Shown: one piece after another, positions 8,590 to 16,114 of the stretch
How positions within the stretch are numbered: position 1 is the stretch's first letter
How the letters are laid out: every line of letters begins with the position of its first letter
Source of the DNA: an uncultured Eubacteriales bacterium
GTDB lineage: Bacteria; Bacillota; Clostridia; Oscillospirales; Oscillospiraceae
Assembly (NCBI GenBank): GCA_900545405.1
Contig: UQYT01000002.1
Location: 44,314 to 108,313 of the forward strand
Direction: 5' to 3'
Length of the DNA stretch: 64,000 nucleotides
The notes under the pieces: model-generated
What the model saw: only the letters and a program-made list of their open reading frames with translations
What the model was told of the DNA's origin: nothing
Database searches by the model: none
Position numbers and translations under genes: made by a program

Positions 8590-9303
8590 ATGGCTGAGGC
8601 AATGCTGGACGTCTTTGCAAGGCGGAAGGATCGCTTCCGCATGCTTGAGGAGGGGACATATGCCGCGGGCTGGCGCGGCGGGGAGCTCAAGCTGCTCGAG
8701 GTCGGCTGCGCCGCGGGCGACGCGGCGGCGCACCTGGTCTCGACCCTGCCGGTCACGGTGACGGGCGTGGACCAGGACCCGGAGCTCATAGCCCGGGCCG
8801 CGGAAAAGTACGCCGCCCTCTCGGAGCGCTGCCGCTTTCTCTGCGCCGACGCCCGGGCGCTGCCGTTCAGGAACGGGAGCTTCGACGGGGCCTACAGCGA
8901 GGCGGCGTTCTCGGTAATACCGGACAAGGAGGCCGCCGCGCGGGAATACGCGCGGGTGCTCCGCCCGGGCGGGAGGCTGCTCATAAACGACTTCTGCGCC
9001 CGCTCCGAGCCTTACCCGGAGCTGCGCGCGCAGGTCTCGAAGATACCCTGCTTTGCCGGGGTGCAGACCATTCCGGAATACGAGCGCATCCTCCGCGGGG
9101 CGGGCCTCGAGCTCGTCAGTGCGGACGAGGACTATTCGGAGTTCATGCGCATAATCCTGCACGTGAGCCGCGAATACGGCGTCGGCCCCGGCGAGACGGG
9201 CGGCTATCTCGCGCAGACCTTCGGCTCCGCCCCGGCGGACAGCGGATTTTTCAAGTCCGCGCGGATGAGCTACTGCCAGCTGATATTGGAAAAACCAGAG
9301 TAA
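8590..9303 (+). CDS. Class I SAM-dependent methyltransferase (TrsM-like)
   Basis: 237 residues with the class I motif I LEVGCAAGDAA near 35-45, an acidic motif II (TGVDQDP), motif III CADARALPF, and the conserved YSEAAFSVIPD...RVLRPGGRLLINDFC stretch. The last stretch closely parallels LSECAFFL...RLLRPGGALLYSDIC of the methyltransferase at 13.0-13.6 kb, so each radical SAM/ligase cluster owns one copy of the same methyltransferase type. It is the final gene of the operon, 20 bases after the GTPase, and is followed by a strong terminator. The acceptor molecule is not evident; MerR/UbiE-like small-molecule methylation fits the fold. Confidence 0.85.
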   Translation: MAEAMLDVFARRKDRFRMLEEGTYAAGWRGGELKLLEVGCAAGDAAAHLVSTLPVTVTGVDQDPELIARAAEKYAALSERCRFLCADARALPFRNGSFDGAYSEAAFSVIPDKEAAAREYARVLRPGGRLLINDFCARSEPYPELRAQVSKIPCFAGVQTIPEYERILRGAGLELVSADEDYSEFMRIILHVSREYGVGPGETGGYLAQTFGSAPADSGFFKSARMSYCQLILEKPE

Positions 9304-9350
9304 AAAAGTACCGGTTTCTGCCGCAAAATGAGAGGGAACCGGTACTTTTT
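9303..9350 (+). terminator. Intrinsic terminator of the first radical SAM operon
   Basis: AAAAAGTACCGGTT (9303-9316) pairs with AACCGGTACTTTTT (9337-9350), ending in five T. The A/T flanks make it usable in both directions. Confidence 0.85.
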
Positions 9351-9439
9351 CGTATATTTTCCAAAACATTTTTATATCTTCTTTACACGGCGGTGCGCAT
9401 AGGGTATGATGTAGCCGGAACTACACTTGGGAGGTCGAT

Positions 9440-10090
9440 ATGGTAATTGCGCTCTCTGCCGCCCTTGCGGCGGCATCTGTTACGCACCTGGCGGCCTGCG
9501 GCCTTGGAAAGAGCAGACTGCGTTACTCCACCAAGCTGCTGCTCATGCCGCTCGTCGCCGCGCTCTACTGCGCGCTGGTAGATCGCCCGGCGCCGGCCGT
9601 GCTGGCCGCGATGTTCTGCGGCTGGGTCGGCGACTTCTTCATGATCTACAAGCACAAGGACGCCTTCCTCGCCGCGGGCATGGCCGCCTTCGGCGTCGGG
9701 CACATCCTCTATGTAGCCCACATCGGCGTCATCGCCGCCGCGGCCGAGCCCCGGCTCTTCACGGCCCTCGCCGCCACGCTGGTGCCCGGCGCGGTCGCCA
9801 TCGTGATCTTCGCCGTGCTCCGCCGCCGCATCCCGAAGCAGCTCCGGCTTCCGGGCCTGCTCTACGGCCTGCTGCTCGCCTCGCTCGGCTCCGCCGCGTT
9901 CATCGCGCTGCGCGCGGGCGCGCCCGGCGGCGCCTACCTGCTCGCGGGCGGCTGCCTCTTCCTCTGCTCGGACGGTATCCTCTCCTTCGAGACCTTCCGC
10001 GACGGCGACAGCAACGCCGCCGACGTGGCCGTCATGCTCACCTACATAGCCGCCCAGACCCTGCTGGCCATAGGCTTTTCCATGGGCTGA
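9440..10090 (+). CDS. YhhN/TMEM86-family integral membrane protein (putative lysoplasmalogenase)
   Basis: 216 residues, almost entirely hydrophobic, with about eight membrane helices. Family marks are K-x-LLMPL near 31-36, CGWVGDFFMIY near 68-78, FGVGHILY near 93-100 and CSDGILSF near 182-189; the Asp residues within these motifs are those expected for the alkenyl-ether hydrolase activity of YhhN/TMEM86B. Plasmalogens occur in many anaerobic Clostridia, so hydrolysis of lysoplasmalogen is a sensible function. The ATG follows GGGAGG. It stands alone between two terminators. The activity is assigned by family only. Confidence 0.75.
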   Translation: MVIALSAALAAASVTHLAACGLGKSRLRYSTKLLLMPLVAALYCALVDRPAPAVLAAMFCGWVGDFFMIYKHKDAFLAAGMAAFGVGHILYVAHIGVIAAAAEPRLFTALAATLVPGAVAIVIFAVLRRRIPKQLRLPGLLYGLLLASLGSAAFIALRAGAPGGAYLLAGGCLFLCSDGILSFETFRDGDSNAADVAVMLTYIAAQTLLAIGFSMG

Positions 10091-10098
10091 AACACCGT

Positions 10099-10133
10099 GC
10101 GCGGCGTCTGAAAAAGACGCCGCGCGCTTTTTT
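10099..10133. terminator. Terminator between convergent genes
   Basis: GCGCGGCGTCT (10099-10109) pairs with AGACGCCGCGC (10115-10125), then CGCTTTTTT. It serves the YhhN-like gene on the plus strand. The ligase gene on the minus strand ends at 10132, directly at the T run, so the same structure may also stop that transcript, although its minus-strand U tail is poor. Confidence 0.75.
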
Positions 10134-11343
10134 ATGCCGTAATTGTGATCGAGCGCTTTCCGGCGCAACAGCCTCGGAAGCCGGGCGCGGCGGGGCGCAC
10201 AACGGCATTGATGCCGAGCGCGGGATACAGCTCTCGCGCCGCGGCCTCCAGCTCCACGGCTGAAACGCTGCCCACGGCGTCGAGGCGGAGCGTCTCGCCG
10301 TCAAAGCCCGCCGCGTAGTCGATGAGGCCGGGCAGGGGAAAGAGCGCGCTGTCGAGCTCCGCGATGTCGGGCATCTCACGCGCGCGCCGGACCGTGTCCA
10401 GCCGCCGCGTGACGCCGCCGCAGGGGCATTTCCCGGCCAGAAAGCGCGTGTGGTCGCCGGTTTTGTAGCGTATGAGCGGCATGGCCTGCATGTCCACGGT
10501 GGTGATGACGAGCTCGCCGAACTCCCCGTCCGGCAGCGTCTCGCCCGAGGGCGAGACTATCTCCGCGATGACGTGGTTTTCCCGCAGGTGCATGCCCTCG
10601 TGCGCCGGGCAGGTCACCGCCCCGCCGAGGCACATCTCCCGCGAGCCGTAGTGCGGGAAGAGCCGGGAGCCGAGCAGCCGCTCAAGCTCGCGCACCACCC
10701 CCGCGGGGCAGGCGTCGCCGGAGACGAGCGCGCGGCGGAGGCTCCCCGGGGCGCCCATCCAGCGGAGGAGCCCCAGCAGCGGCACGGGCATGCCGATGTA
10801 CGCCTCCGGGCGCTCTGCCCCGAGCATTTCCGCCTGCTCCGCCAGCGTGCGGCCGAAGCCGAGCCTCACGGCCCGCGCGCCGAGGCTCTTCACGGCCCGG
10901 CAGATGAGCTCGCCCAGGCCGTCCGGGCCCGAGAAGGGCATGGCGACGGCCACTCCCTCGCCCGGGGAGACGAACTCGCCTATGCCCGCGGCAAAAAAGC
11001 CGACGGTGTGCGCGATATCCCGCTCGGTGTAGAATATCCGCTTGGACGGCCCGGTCGTGCCGCTCGTCGCGCCGGAGATGATGCGGCTCACCTCGGCCTG
11101 CGAGGTCAGCAGCAGCCCCGGCGCGTTTTCCGCAAGCTGCTCCGGTGTGGTGAAGGGAAGGGCACCCAGCTCGTCGAGACTGCCCAGCCGCTCCGGCAGG
11201 CCCTTGTAGAAGCCGCCGCGCGCCTTCTCGCGCGCGAGCAGCTCGTTCAGGCGCCGGAGCTGAATATCCTCAAGCGTCTCACGGTCGAGGGTCGAAAGGC
11301 CCTCGACTTCGCATATCCAGTTTTCAAGCCTTGTCTTTCTCAT
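10132..11343 (-). CDS. AMP-dependent acyl-CoA ligase-like protein (DVU_1553-like, paralogue 2)
   Basis: 403 residues with the same motifs as the 3.8 kb ligase: ATSGTTGPSK (92-101), HYGSREM near 235, RYKTGD near 312. It is 45 residues shorter, mainly at the N-terminus. Its ATG overlaps the stop of the radical SAM gene upstream (ATGA), making the pair translationally coupled, and it is the last gene of the minus-strand cluster. In the recalled Desulfovibrio neighbourhood this corresponds to DVU_1553. It should adenylate a carboxylate; partner and substrate are unknown. A Cys-rich CPCGG near 325 may bind metal. Confidence 0.85.
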   Translation of the reverse strand: MRKTRLENWICEVEGLSTLDRETLEDIQLRRLNELLAREKARGGFYKGLPERLGSLDELGALPFTTPEQLAENAPGLLLTSQAEVSRIISGATSGTTGPSKRIFYTERDIAHTVGFFAAGIGEFVSPGEGVAVAMPFSGPDGLGELICRAVKSLGARAVRLGFGRTLAEQAEMLGAERPEAYIGMPVPLLGLLRWMGAPGSLRRALVSGDACPAGVVRELERLLGSRLFPHYGSREMCLGGAVTCPAHEGMHLRENHVIAEIVSPSGETLPDGEFGELVITTVDMQAMPLIRYKTGDHTRFLAGKCPCGGVTRRLDTVRRAREMPDIAELDSALFPLPGLIDYAAGFDGETLRLDAVGSVSAVELEAAARELYPALGINAVVRPAAPGFRGCCAGKRSITITA

Positions 11344-12623
11344 TTCCTGTACAGCGCGCGCCCGTCCCTCGCCGTGAGGTTGTAGGCGCAGAAGGGCACC
11401 ATGCCGCGCTCGGCGTCGGCCTCGCAGATGTAGCAGCGGCGCAGCCGCTCGAGGTCCAGGCTGTCCGCGTCCATGAAGGCCATGCCGGAGACGGTGAAGG
11501 TGTTCTCAAGCGCCTCGCGCAGGAAGCGGTCGAAGCCGTCCTCCTCGGCGGCGGGCCCGGCCTCCGCGCCCCAGCGCCCGGCGACGAAGTCGCGGGCCTC
11601 GGAGCTCCTTTTGCAGCAGCAGGCGCTCTCCCGCCTCGGCAGGGCCTTCAGGCCGCCGCCGGGCAGCTTGCGGTAGCTCGCGTGGAAGCTGCACCAGGGG
11701 CTCTCCGCCCCGCCGCCGCTGAAGTCCGCGAACTTCATCGCGCCGCCTGTTTGCGCCTCGATCTCGCGTATGACGCGCGGAATGGTCAGCCGCGTCTCCG
11801 GTTCCGGCAGCTCGCAGCGGCCGAAGTAGCTCACCGGCTGAAAGTGCACGCCGCGCACAGCCTTGCCGCGCCCGAGCGCAAAGCGCAGTATGCCGCCTAT
11901 CTCGTCCACGTTCACGCCCGGCACGAGCGTCGGCACGAGCACGACGGGCAGGCCCGCCGCGGCGCAGTTGTCTATGGCCCGGAGCTTTTCGGCGGCGAGG
12001 TCCCGGCCCCGCAGGCGCGCATATGTCTCCGGCCGCAGCCCGTCGAACTGCAAAAAGGCACAGGAGACCCCGGCCTCGCGCAGCTCTTCCGCATAGCCTG
12101 CCTCCGAGGCGAGGCGCAGCCCGTTGGTGTTGAGCTGGAAGAAGGTGAAGCCCCGCTCCCGGCCGAGACGCACTATCTCGGGCAGGTCGCCGCGCATGGT
12201 GGGCTCGCCGCCGGAGAGCTGGATGTTGAAGGGCCCGCCGCGGGCCATGAGCATGTCGTATAGCCGCGCTATCTCGTCGAGGCCGAGGCCGCCCTCCCCG
12301 CCGGCGGAGGCGAAGCAGACCGGGCAGCGGAGGTTGCAGCGGTGAGTGAGCTCGAGCAGGACGCAGCAGCCCTCGCTCTTGTGCCCGGCGCAGAGACCGC
12401 AGTTGTTCGGGCAGCCGTCGTCCGCCCCGCCCCCGGCGGGCGCGCCGCCCCAGGCGAGGTATTCCTCCGCGCCGCCCTCCCAGATAAGCGCGTCGAAAAG
12501 GCCGTGCTCGGGGCAGGTCTTGACGAGGTGCACAAACCCGTCCCCGGCCACGGCCTTCTCCGCGTCTATCGTCCTGAGACAGACGGGGCAGACGCTCTTT
12601 GTCCTTGCGAATGTCTCGTACAT
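11340..12623 (-). CDS. Radical SAM protein TrsS-like (paralogue 3, Mo-hydroxylase cluster)
   Basis: 427 residues from the ATG at 12623, which overlaps the preceding stop as TGATG; an upstream in-frame extension to 12659 lies inside the neighbouring gene and is less likely. Layout: CPVC...CPEHG at 12-41, CPNNCGLC at 71-78, radical SAM CNLRCPVC at 96-103, GGEPT near 142, QPVSYFGRCE near 270, CSFHASY near 310, an extra ACCCKR cluster near 335, and CYICEAD...CAYNL at the end. This matches the radical SAM (seleno)protein TrsS family as I recall it; no in-frame TGA is needed, so this copy is not a selenoprotein. It is embedded between the C-GCAxxG-C-C protein and the ligase. Reaction unknown. Confidence 0.88.
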   Translation of the reverse strand: MYETFARTKSVCPVCLRTIDAEKAVAGDGFVHLVKTCPEHGLFDALIWEGGAEEYLAWGGAPAGGGADDGCPNNCGLCAGHKSEGCCVLLELTHRCNLRCPVCFASAGGEGGLGLDEIARLYDMLMARGGPFNIQLSGGEPTMRGDLPEIVRLGRERGFTFFQLNTNGLRLASEAGYAEELREAGVSCAFLQFDGLRPETYARLRGRDLAAEKLRAIDNCAAAGLPVVLVPTLVPGVNVDEIGGILRFALGRGKAVRGVHFQPVSYFGRCELPEPETRLTIPRVIREIEAQTGGAMKFADFSGGGAESPWCSFHASYRKLPGGGLKALPRRESACCCKRSSEARDFVAGRWGAEAGPAAEEDGFDRFLREALENTFTVSGMAFMDADSLDLERLRRCYICEADAERGMVPFCAYNLTARDGRALYRK

Positions 12624-13033
12624 CAGCAGAGCCCCCGGGCCTCGAGCAGCTCGACGCATTTGCCGTAGACCTCCTGCACCAGCGCGGGGCAGCGGCGCAG
12701 TTGATTGGACGGGTCGCCCGCCAGAATGCGGTCGCAGCTCTCGCCGCCGTATTCGGCCGTGCGCTCCCGGAACCAGTCGTGGAACTCCCGGAGCATCGCG
12801 TCGCGCTCCCGGCCGTCCAGGCCCTCGGAAAAATAGGCGAGGAAACAGGCCCCGCCGGTCAGCGCGCCGCAGGGTCCGCCGGAAAAACCGATGCCCGCGT
12901 TGAGCCCGCCCATCGCGCGTATGAGCTCCGGGCAGTCCTTCCCCTCGGCGTCCAGCGCCAGCTGCATGAGTATCTGCGCGCAGAAATAGCCCTTCCTCGA
13001 GAGCTCGAGCATCCTTCCAAACACGTCGTCCAT
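12623..13033 (-). CDS. C-GCAxxG-C-C family protein (DVU_1555-like)
   Basis: 136 residues. The family signature is seen as Cys18 (GYFCAQ), the core GGPCGALTGGAC (52-63), CDRI near 100 and RCPALV near 115; the spaced cysteines suggest a bound redox cluster or metal. Proteins of this family often accompany redox enzymes, but their chemistry is not established. The gene lies 1 base from the methyltransferase stop and overlaps the radical SAM start, so it is inside one translation-coupled cluster. In Desulfovibrio the equivalent place is DVU_1555 (recalled). Confidence 0.85.
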   Translation of the reverse strand: MDDVFGRMLELSRKGYFCAQILMQLALDAEGKDCPELIRAMGGLNAGIGFSGGPCGALTGGACFLAYFSEGLDGRERDAMLREFHDWFRERTAEYGGESCDRILAGDPSNQLRRCPALVQEVYGKCVELLEARGLC

Positions 13034-13034
13034 T

Positions 13035-13562
13035 TTACCGCGCCTCCTTCCTGAATACCGCGCAGAGATAGCGGCAGTTCCGCGCTCCGTCGGGCGGGCA
13101 TTCGGCCTCGCCGCGCCAGAGGGCGGCTATGTAATATCGCTTCCAGTCCTCCGTGACGTCTGTGAGCGCCTCCACCGCGAACCCGGCAGCCTCCGCGGCG
13201 CGGCGCAGCCGGGCCTCGCCGCCGGGGCAGATGTCGGAATAGAGCAGCGCACCGCCTGGCCTGAGCAGCCTCGCCGCCTCGCGGAGGGCCCCTTCCGGGT
13301 CGCCGGTGAGGAAAAACGCGCACTCGCTAAGCGCCGCGTCAAAGGAGGCGGCCTCAAAGCCGGACGACAGTATGTCGCCGAGCTCCACGCCCTCCCCGGG
13401 CTCGAGGTCTATGCCAGTCGCGTCAAAGCCCAGGGCGCGCAGCCACCTGACCGTCTCGCCCGCGCCCGCGCCGAGGTCTATTATGCGGCAGGGCGGGGCG
13501 AGGCCCGCTAGCTCCACGAGCCGCAGCGCGGCGTCGGCGCCGCCGGGGTGCCGCTCCGTCAT
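13035..13562 (-). CDS. Class I SAM-dependent methyltransferase (TrsM/DVU_1556-like)
   Basis: 175 residues from the ATG at 13562, which overlaps the preceding stop (ATGA). A longer frame reaches upstream into the neighbouring gene but lacks support. SAM-binding motif I is IDLGAGAGETV near 26-36, motif II ATGIDLEPG, and the ALSECAFFL...RLLRPGGALLYSDIC region matches the methyltransferase at 8.6-9.3 kb. At 175 residues it is a minimal Rossmann methyltransferase without an extra substrate domain. Its constant company with the radical SAM protein, and the second such pair in region 2, suggest that both act on the same small molecule or cofactor. Confidence 0.82.
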   Translation of the reverse strand: MTERHPGGADAALRLVELAGLAPPCRIIDLGAGAGETVRWLRALGFDATGIDLEPGEGVELGDILSSGFEAASFDAALSECAFFLTGDPEGALREAARLLRPGGALLYSDICPGGEARLRRAAEAAGFAVEALTDVTEDWKRYYIAALWRGEAECPPDGARNCRYLCAVFRKEAR

Positions 13563-13780
13563 TTGTCCTCGAGCACCTTCTCCACAGAGAGCACCTTGCC
13601 CATCGCCAGCTCCTCCGGCACGAACACAAAGCCGCACTTGGGGCAGACGGGCAGCTCCACGGGGAAGGCGTTGTCCAGATAGCCGAACACGGCGTTGCCC
13701 TTCACCAGCGGGACGCCGCATTTGAGGCAGCGGTAGCGCCCGCCGGGGTCCACGGCGTAATAGCTCTTCTCCTCCGCCAT
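13559..13780 (-). CDS. Two-CxxC mini-protein (DVU_1557-like redox/zinc ribbon)
   Basis: 73 residues: YRCLKCG near 16-22 and PVCPKCGF near 44-51 form a four-Cys knuckle pair, as in rubredoxin or a zinc ribbon, followed by a short helical tail (FVPEELAMGKVLSVEKVLEDK region). It starts 4 bases after the dicluster protein and overlaps the methyltransferase start. It could carry iron for electron transfer or zinc for structure; the sequence does not decide. Its position matches DVU_1557 in the recalled Desulfovibrio neighbourhood. Confidence 0.75.
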   Translation of the reverse strand: MAEEKSYYAVDPGGRYRCLKCGVPLVKGNAVFGYLDNAFPVELPVCPKCGFVFVPEELAMGKVLSVEKVLEDK

Positions 13781-13784
13781 GGCC

Positions 13785-16067
13785 CTACCTCGTCTCGACG
13801 GTCATCCTGTGGCTGTACGCGCTGTGGATGACGTAGCCCTCGGCGTCCTCCGTGAATTTCACCCAGAAGGTGACGTTGCCGAGGCGGTAGCGCGAGATGC
13901 GCAGGCCGGTGTCCGCCTCGTATATGGCCTCGCCGCCCTCGCGGTAGGCCTGCATGACCGTCTCAATGTCGCTCTCGAGCACCATCCGCTGCTCCATGAG
14001 CTCCTTTACCTCAGGGGTGTACTCGATTTTGTAGCCTCTCGGGGCCATGTGTGTGTCCTCCTTCCAGATGCCGCGCAGCATCCGCTGCTTGAGCGTCAGC
14101 CTGTTGCGCCGCTTTTCCGACAGGCCCGGCGGGGAGCCCGCGGGCGCGGAATAGATGAGTTCCAGTATGTGCGCGCTCTCCGCGCCCTGCCGCGCGTAGC
14201 GGTCGCGGCAGCCCATGCAGTAGGTGAGCTGCAATCCCTCGCAGCCTTCGAGCGCGGCCCTGGTGTAGTCCGCCGCGACCTCGGGCTTGGCGTAGCCCGC
14301 GAGACCGCCGTAGCCGCAGCAGTCGGAGCGGTCCAGCGTGTGGGCGGGCTCCGTTATCTTGCAGCCGAGCTTCGACACCAGCGCGCGCACCGCGTTTTGC
14401 GTCGCCGCGTCGCCCCTCGCGCCGCAGGCGTCGTGTATGACCGCCTCGCCGCAGGCCGTGGGCGCGCCCTCGGGCACTCCGAGCTCGAGCAGCACGTCCC
14501 AGATGCCAGTGCACTCGCCGAGGCCCGCCTCGCGGAGCGTCTTCCGGCAGGTGGGGCAGGCCGCGATTATCGTGGGATTGCCCAGGCGCTCCAGCTCGGA
14601 GCGCAGCTGTGCGCAGGTCTCGTCGAAGAGCTCCTCGCGCCCGGCCCAGTTGGAGATGACGCCGCAGCAGCCGAGCAGTATGCCCACGCCGCCGTCAAGC
14701 CGCGCGCGCAAATCGGCATAAGCCCGGTACACCGCCTCCGGCGCGACGGCCCCCGCCTGACAGCCGGGGAAGAACACGTATTTGCAGCTCTCATAGCCCG
14801 GCTCCGCGCGGCAGAGGAAGGCCTCGCCGTTCGAGAAGAGCTGGTCGTAGAGCGCAAACTCGTGCACGGCAAGGCTCATCTTACCCGTCGCGACCATGTT
14901 CCGCCGCGCGGAGAGGCAGATCTCGGCCATGTCGTAGCCGTTGGGGCAGGTCACGGAGCACTGGCCGCAGAGGGCGCAGGAGTTGATGGCCCCGTTCATC
15001 ATGTGGTCGCCCATGATGATGCCGACGTTGTTGTAAATCTCGCGCGTCATGATGCGCGGGAACTTGCCGTAGTGCCGGAGCCAGGCGCAGCCCTTTATGC
15101 ACTCCTCGCAGCGGCACTGGATGCAGCGCGCAGCCTCGGCGGCGGCCTGCTCCGGCGTGTAGCCCGCGCCCTCGGGGACGCTCGCGCCCGGCGCGGCCTC
15201 GGAGAGGTCGGTGTAGAGCCGGCTCTCGACCGGACCCTCCTCGCCTCGGGCGTTGTCCGGGCTCATGCCCTGGGCTATGCGGTCCGCCGAGACGCCCGCG
15301 CGCCGCGCGTCGTAAAAGGCGCGCATGACGCCCGCCTCGCCGCTGCACGCGAGCACACCGGGGCCCTCGCAGTAGAGCGTCACGGCGTCCGGCTCGCCGC
15401 CGAGCCGACCGAGCACCTCGCGCGAGACGCAGGCGATGTCGTGCCCGGCCTTGGCGCCGTTCACGAACTCCGCCGTGAGCTCCGAGCCGTATATGAGCTC
15501 GACGTCCATGGCCTCGAGCAGCGCTGCCTGGGCGGCGGCGTCCTCCGCGCCGAGAAAGGGCGCGCATTTTGCGATCAACTCCGCCGCCGAGCCTTCCGCG
15601 ACGAAGAATTTCGTCGGGTAGCTCTTGCCCGCGAGCTCTCCCGCGACGATGAGCGTGAAGAGCTCTGCGCCGAAGACGGCGGCGGTCTTTTTCTTTTTGA
15701 ATTTGAGCAGGCCCTTGCCCGTCCTCGCGGCGCCGTGGCGCATGGCGGCGCGCTCTATGGCGGGGATGTCCACGGCCTCGCAGCCGGGCACCTCGTTCAG
15801 GCGGCAGGCGGCCCGGCACGGGGCCTCGCAGCCCGCGGCGAGGATGGCCGCGAAGGGGGCCGCCCGCTCCAGCATGGCGCGCGCCCCGGTGAGGTCGCCC
15901 TTCGCCGCGAGGGCCAGCAGCTCCCGCGCGTCCAGCCGCAGCGGGCAGGCCGCGGCGCAGAAGGCCGGCTGCTCATGCACGCACAGCGCCTCGCGCGCGG
16001 CCAGCTCCTCCTTCGTGTAGAGCTGCTTCGTGCGGTATACGCGGGTGGAACGTTCGGTAAAGTCCAT
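13785..16067 (-). CDS. Dicluster/CCG-domain iron-sulfur protein (DVU_1558-like)
   Basis: 760 residues in four parts. Residues 25-100 hold a GltD-like N-terminal Fe-S domain (Cys29, 37, 41, 80, 84, 88, 96). Residues ~125-310 occupy the place of the flavin/NAD(P) domain, but the expected GxGxxG is missing (AAVFGAELFT). Residues 315-374 hold two four-Cys ferredoxin clusters (CIQCRCEEC..C and CALCGQCSVTC). Residues 425-620 hold two HdrD-type CCG segments (GCQAG, GCCG, CPTC, DACG, DCCGYGG, CMGC). A final ~100-residue domain is basic then beta-rich. It probably passes electrons to or from the Mo hydroxylase or the radical SAM protein. The ATG has AAGGAG upstream. Cytoplasmic: no signal or membrane helix. 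Confidence 0.88.
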   Translation of the reverse strand: MDFTERSTRVYRTKQLYTKEELAAREALCVHEQPAFCAAACPLRLDARELLALAAKGDLTGARAMLERAAPFAAILAAGCEAPCRAACRLNEVPGCEAVDIPAIERAAMRHGAARTGKGLLKFKKKKTAAVFGAELFTLIVAGELAGKSYPTKFFVAEGSAAELIAKCAPFLGAEDAAAQAALLEAMDVELIYGSELTAEFVNGAKAGHDIACVSREVLGRLGGEPDAVTLYCEGPGVLACSGEAGVMRAFYDARRAGVSADRIAQGMSPDNARGEEGPVESRLYTDLSEAAPGASVPEGAGYTPEQAAAEAARCIQCRCEECIKGCAWLRHYGKFPRIMTREIYNNVGIIMGDHMMNGAINSCALCGQCSVTCPNGYDMAEICLSARRNMVATGKMSLAVHEFALYDQLFSNGEAFLCRAEPGYESCKYVFFPGCQAGAVAPEAVYRAYADLRARLDGGVGILLGCCGVISNWAGREELFDETCAQLRSELERLGNPTIIAACPTCRKTLREAGLGECTGIWDVLLELGVPEGAPTACGEAVIHDACGARGDAATQNAVRALVSKLGCKITEPAHTLDRSDCCGYGGLAGYAKPEVAADYTRAALEGCEGLQLTYCMGCRDRYARQGAESAHILELIYSAPAGSPPGLSEKRRNRLTLKQRMLRGIWKEDTHMAPRGYKIEYTPEVKELMEQRMVLESDIETVMQAYREGGEAIYEADTGLRISRYRLGNVTFWVKFTEDAEGYVIHSAYSHRMTVETR

Positions 16068-16114
16068 GTGTCAGCTCCTTTGCCGGGCGCAGCTGCGGCC
16101 CGGGCGCTTGGGCC

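Noticed and set aside
2556..12623. Selenocysteine (in-frame TGA) in the radical SAM proteins
   Set aside because: All three reach a normal C-terminal motif before the stop, and the stops overlap or abut downstream starts; no Sec insertion hairpin was seen.
11340..12659. Longer N-terminus for the TrsS-like protein (start at 12659)
   Set aside because: The extension overlaps the C-GCAxxG-C-C gene and lacks a ribosome binding site; the ATG at 12623 has the usual coupling.
13562..13721. N-terminal extension of the TrsM-like methyltransferase
   Set aside because: It lies in another frame of the CxxC mini-protein gene and has no motif.
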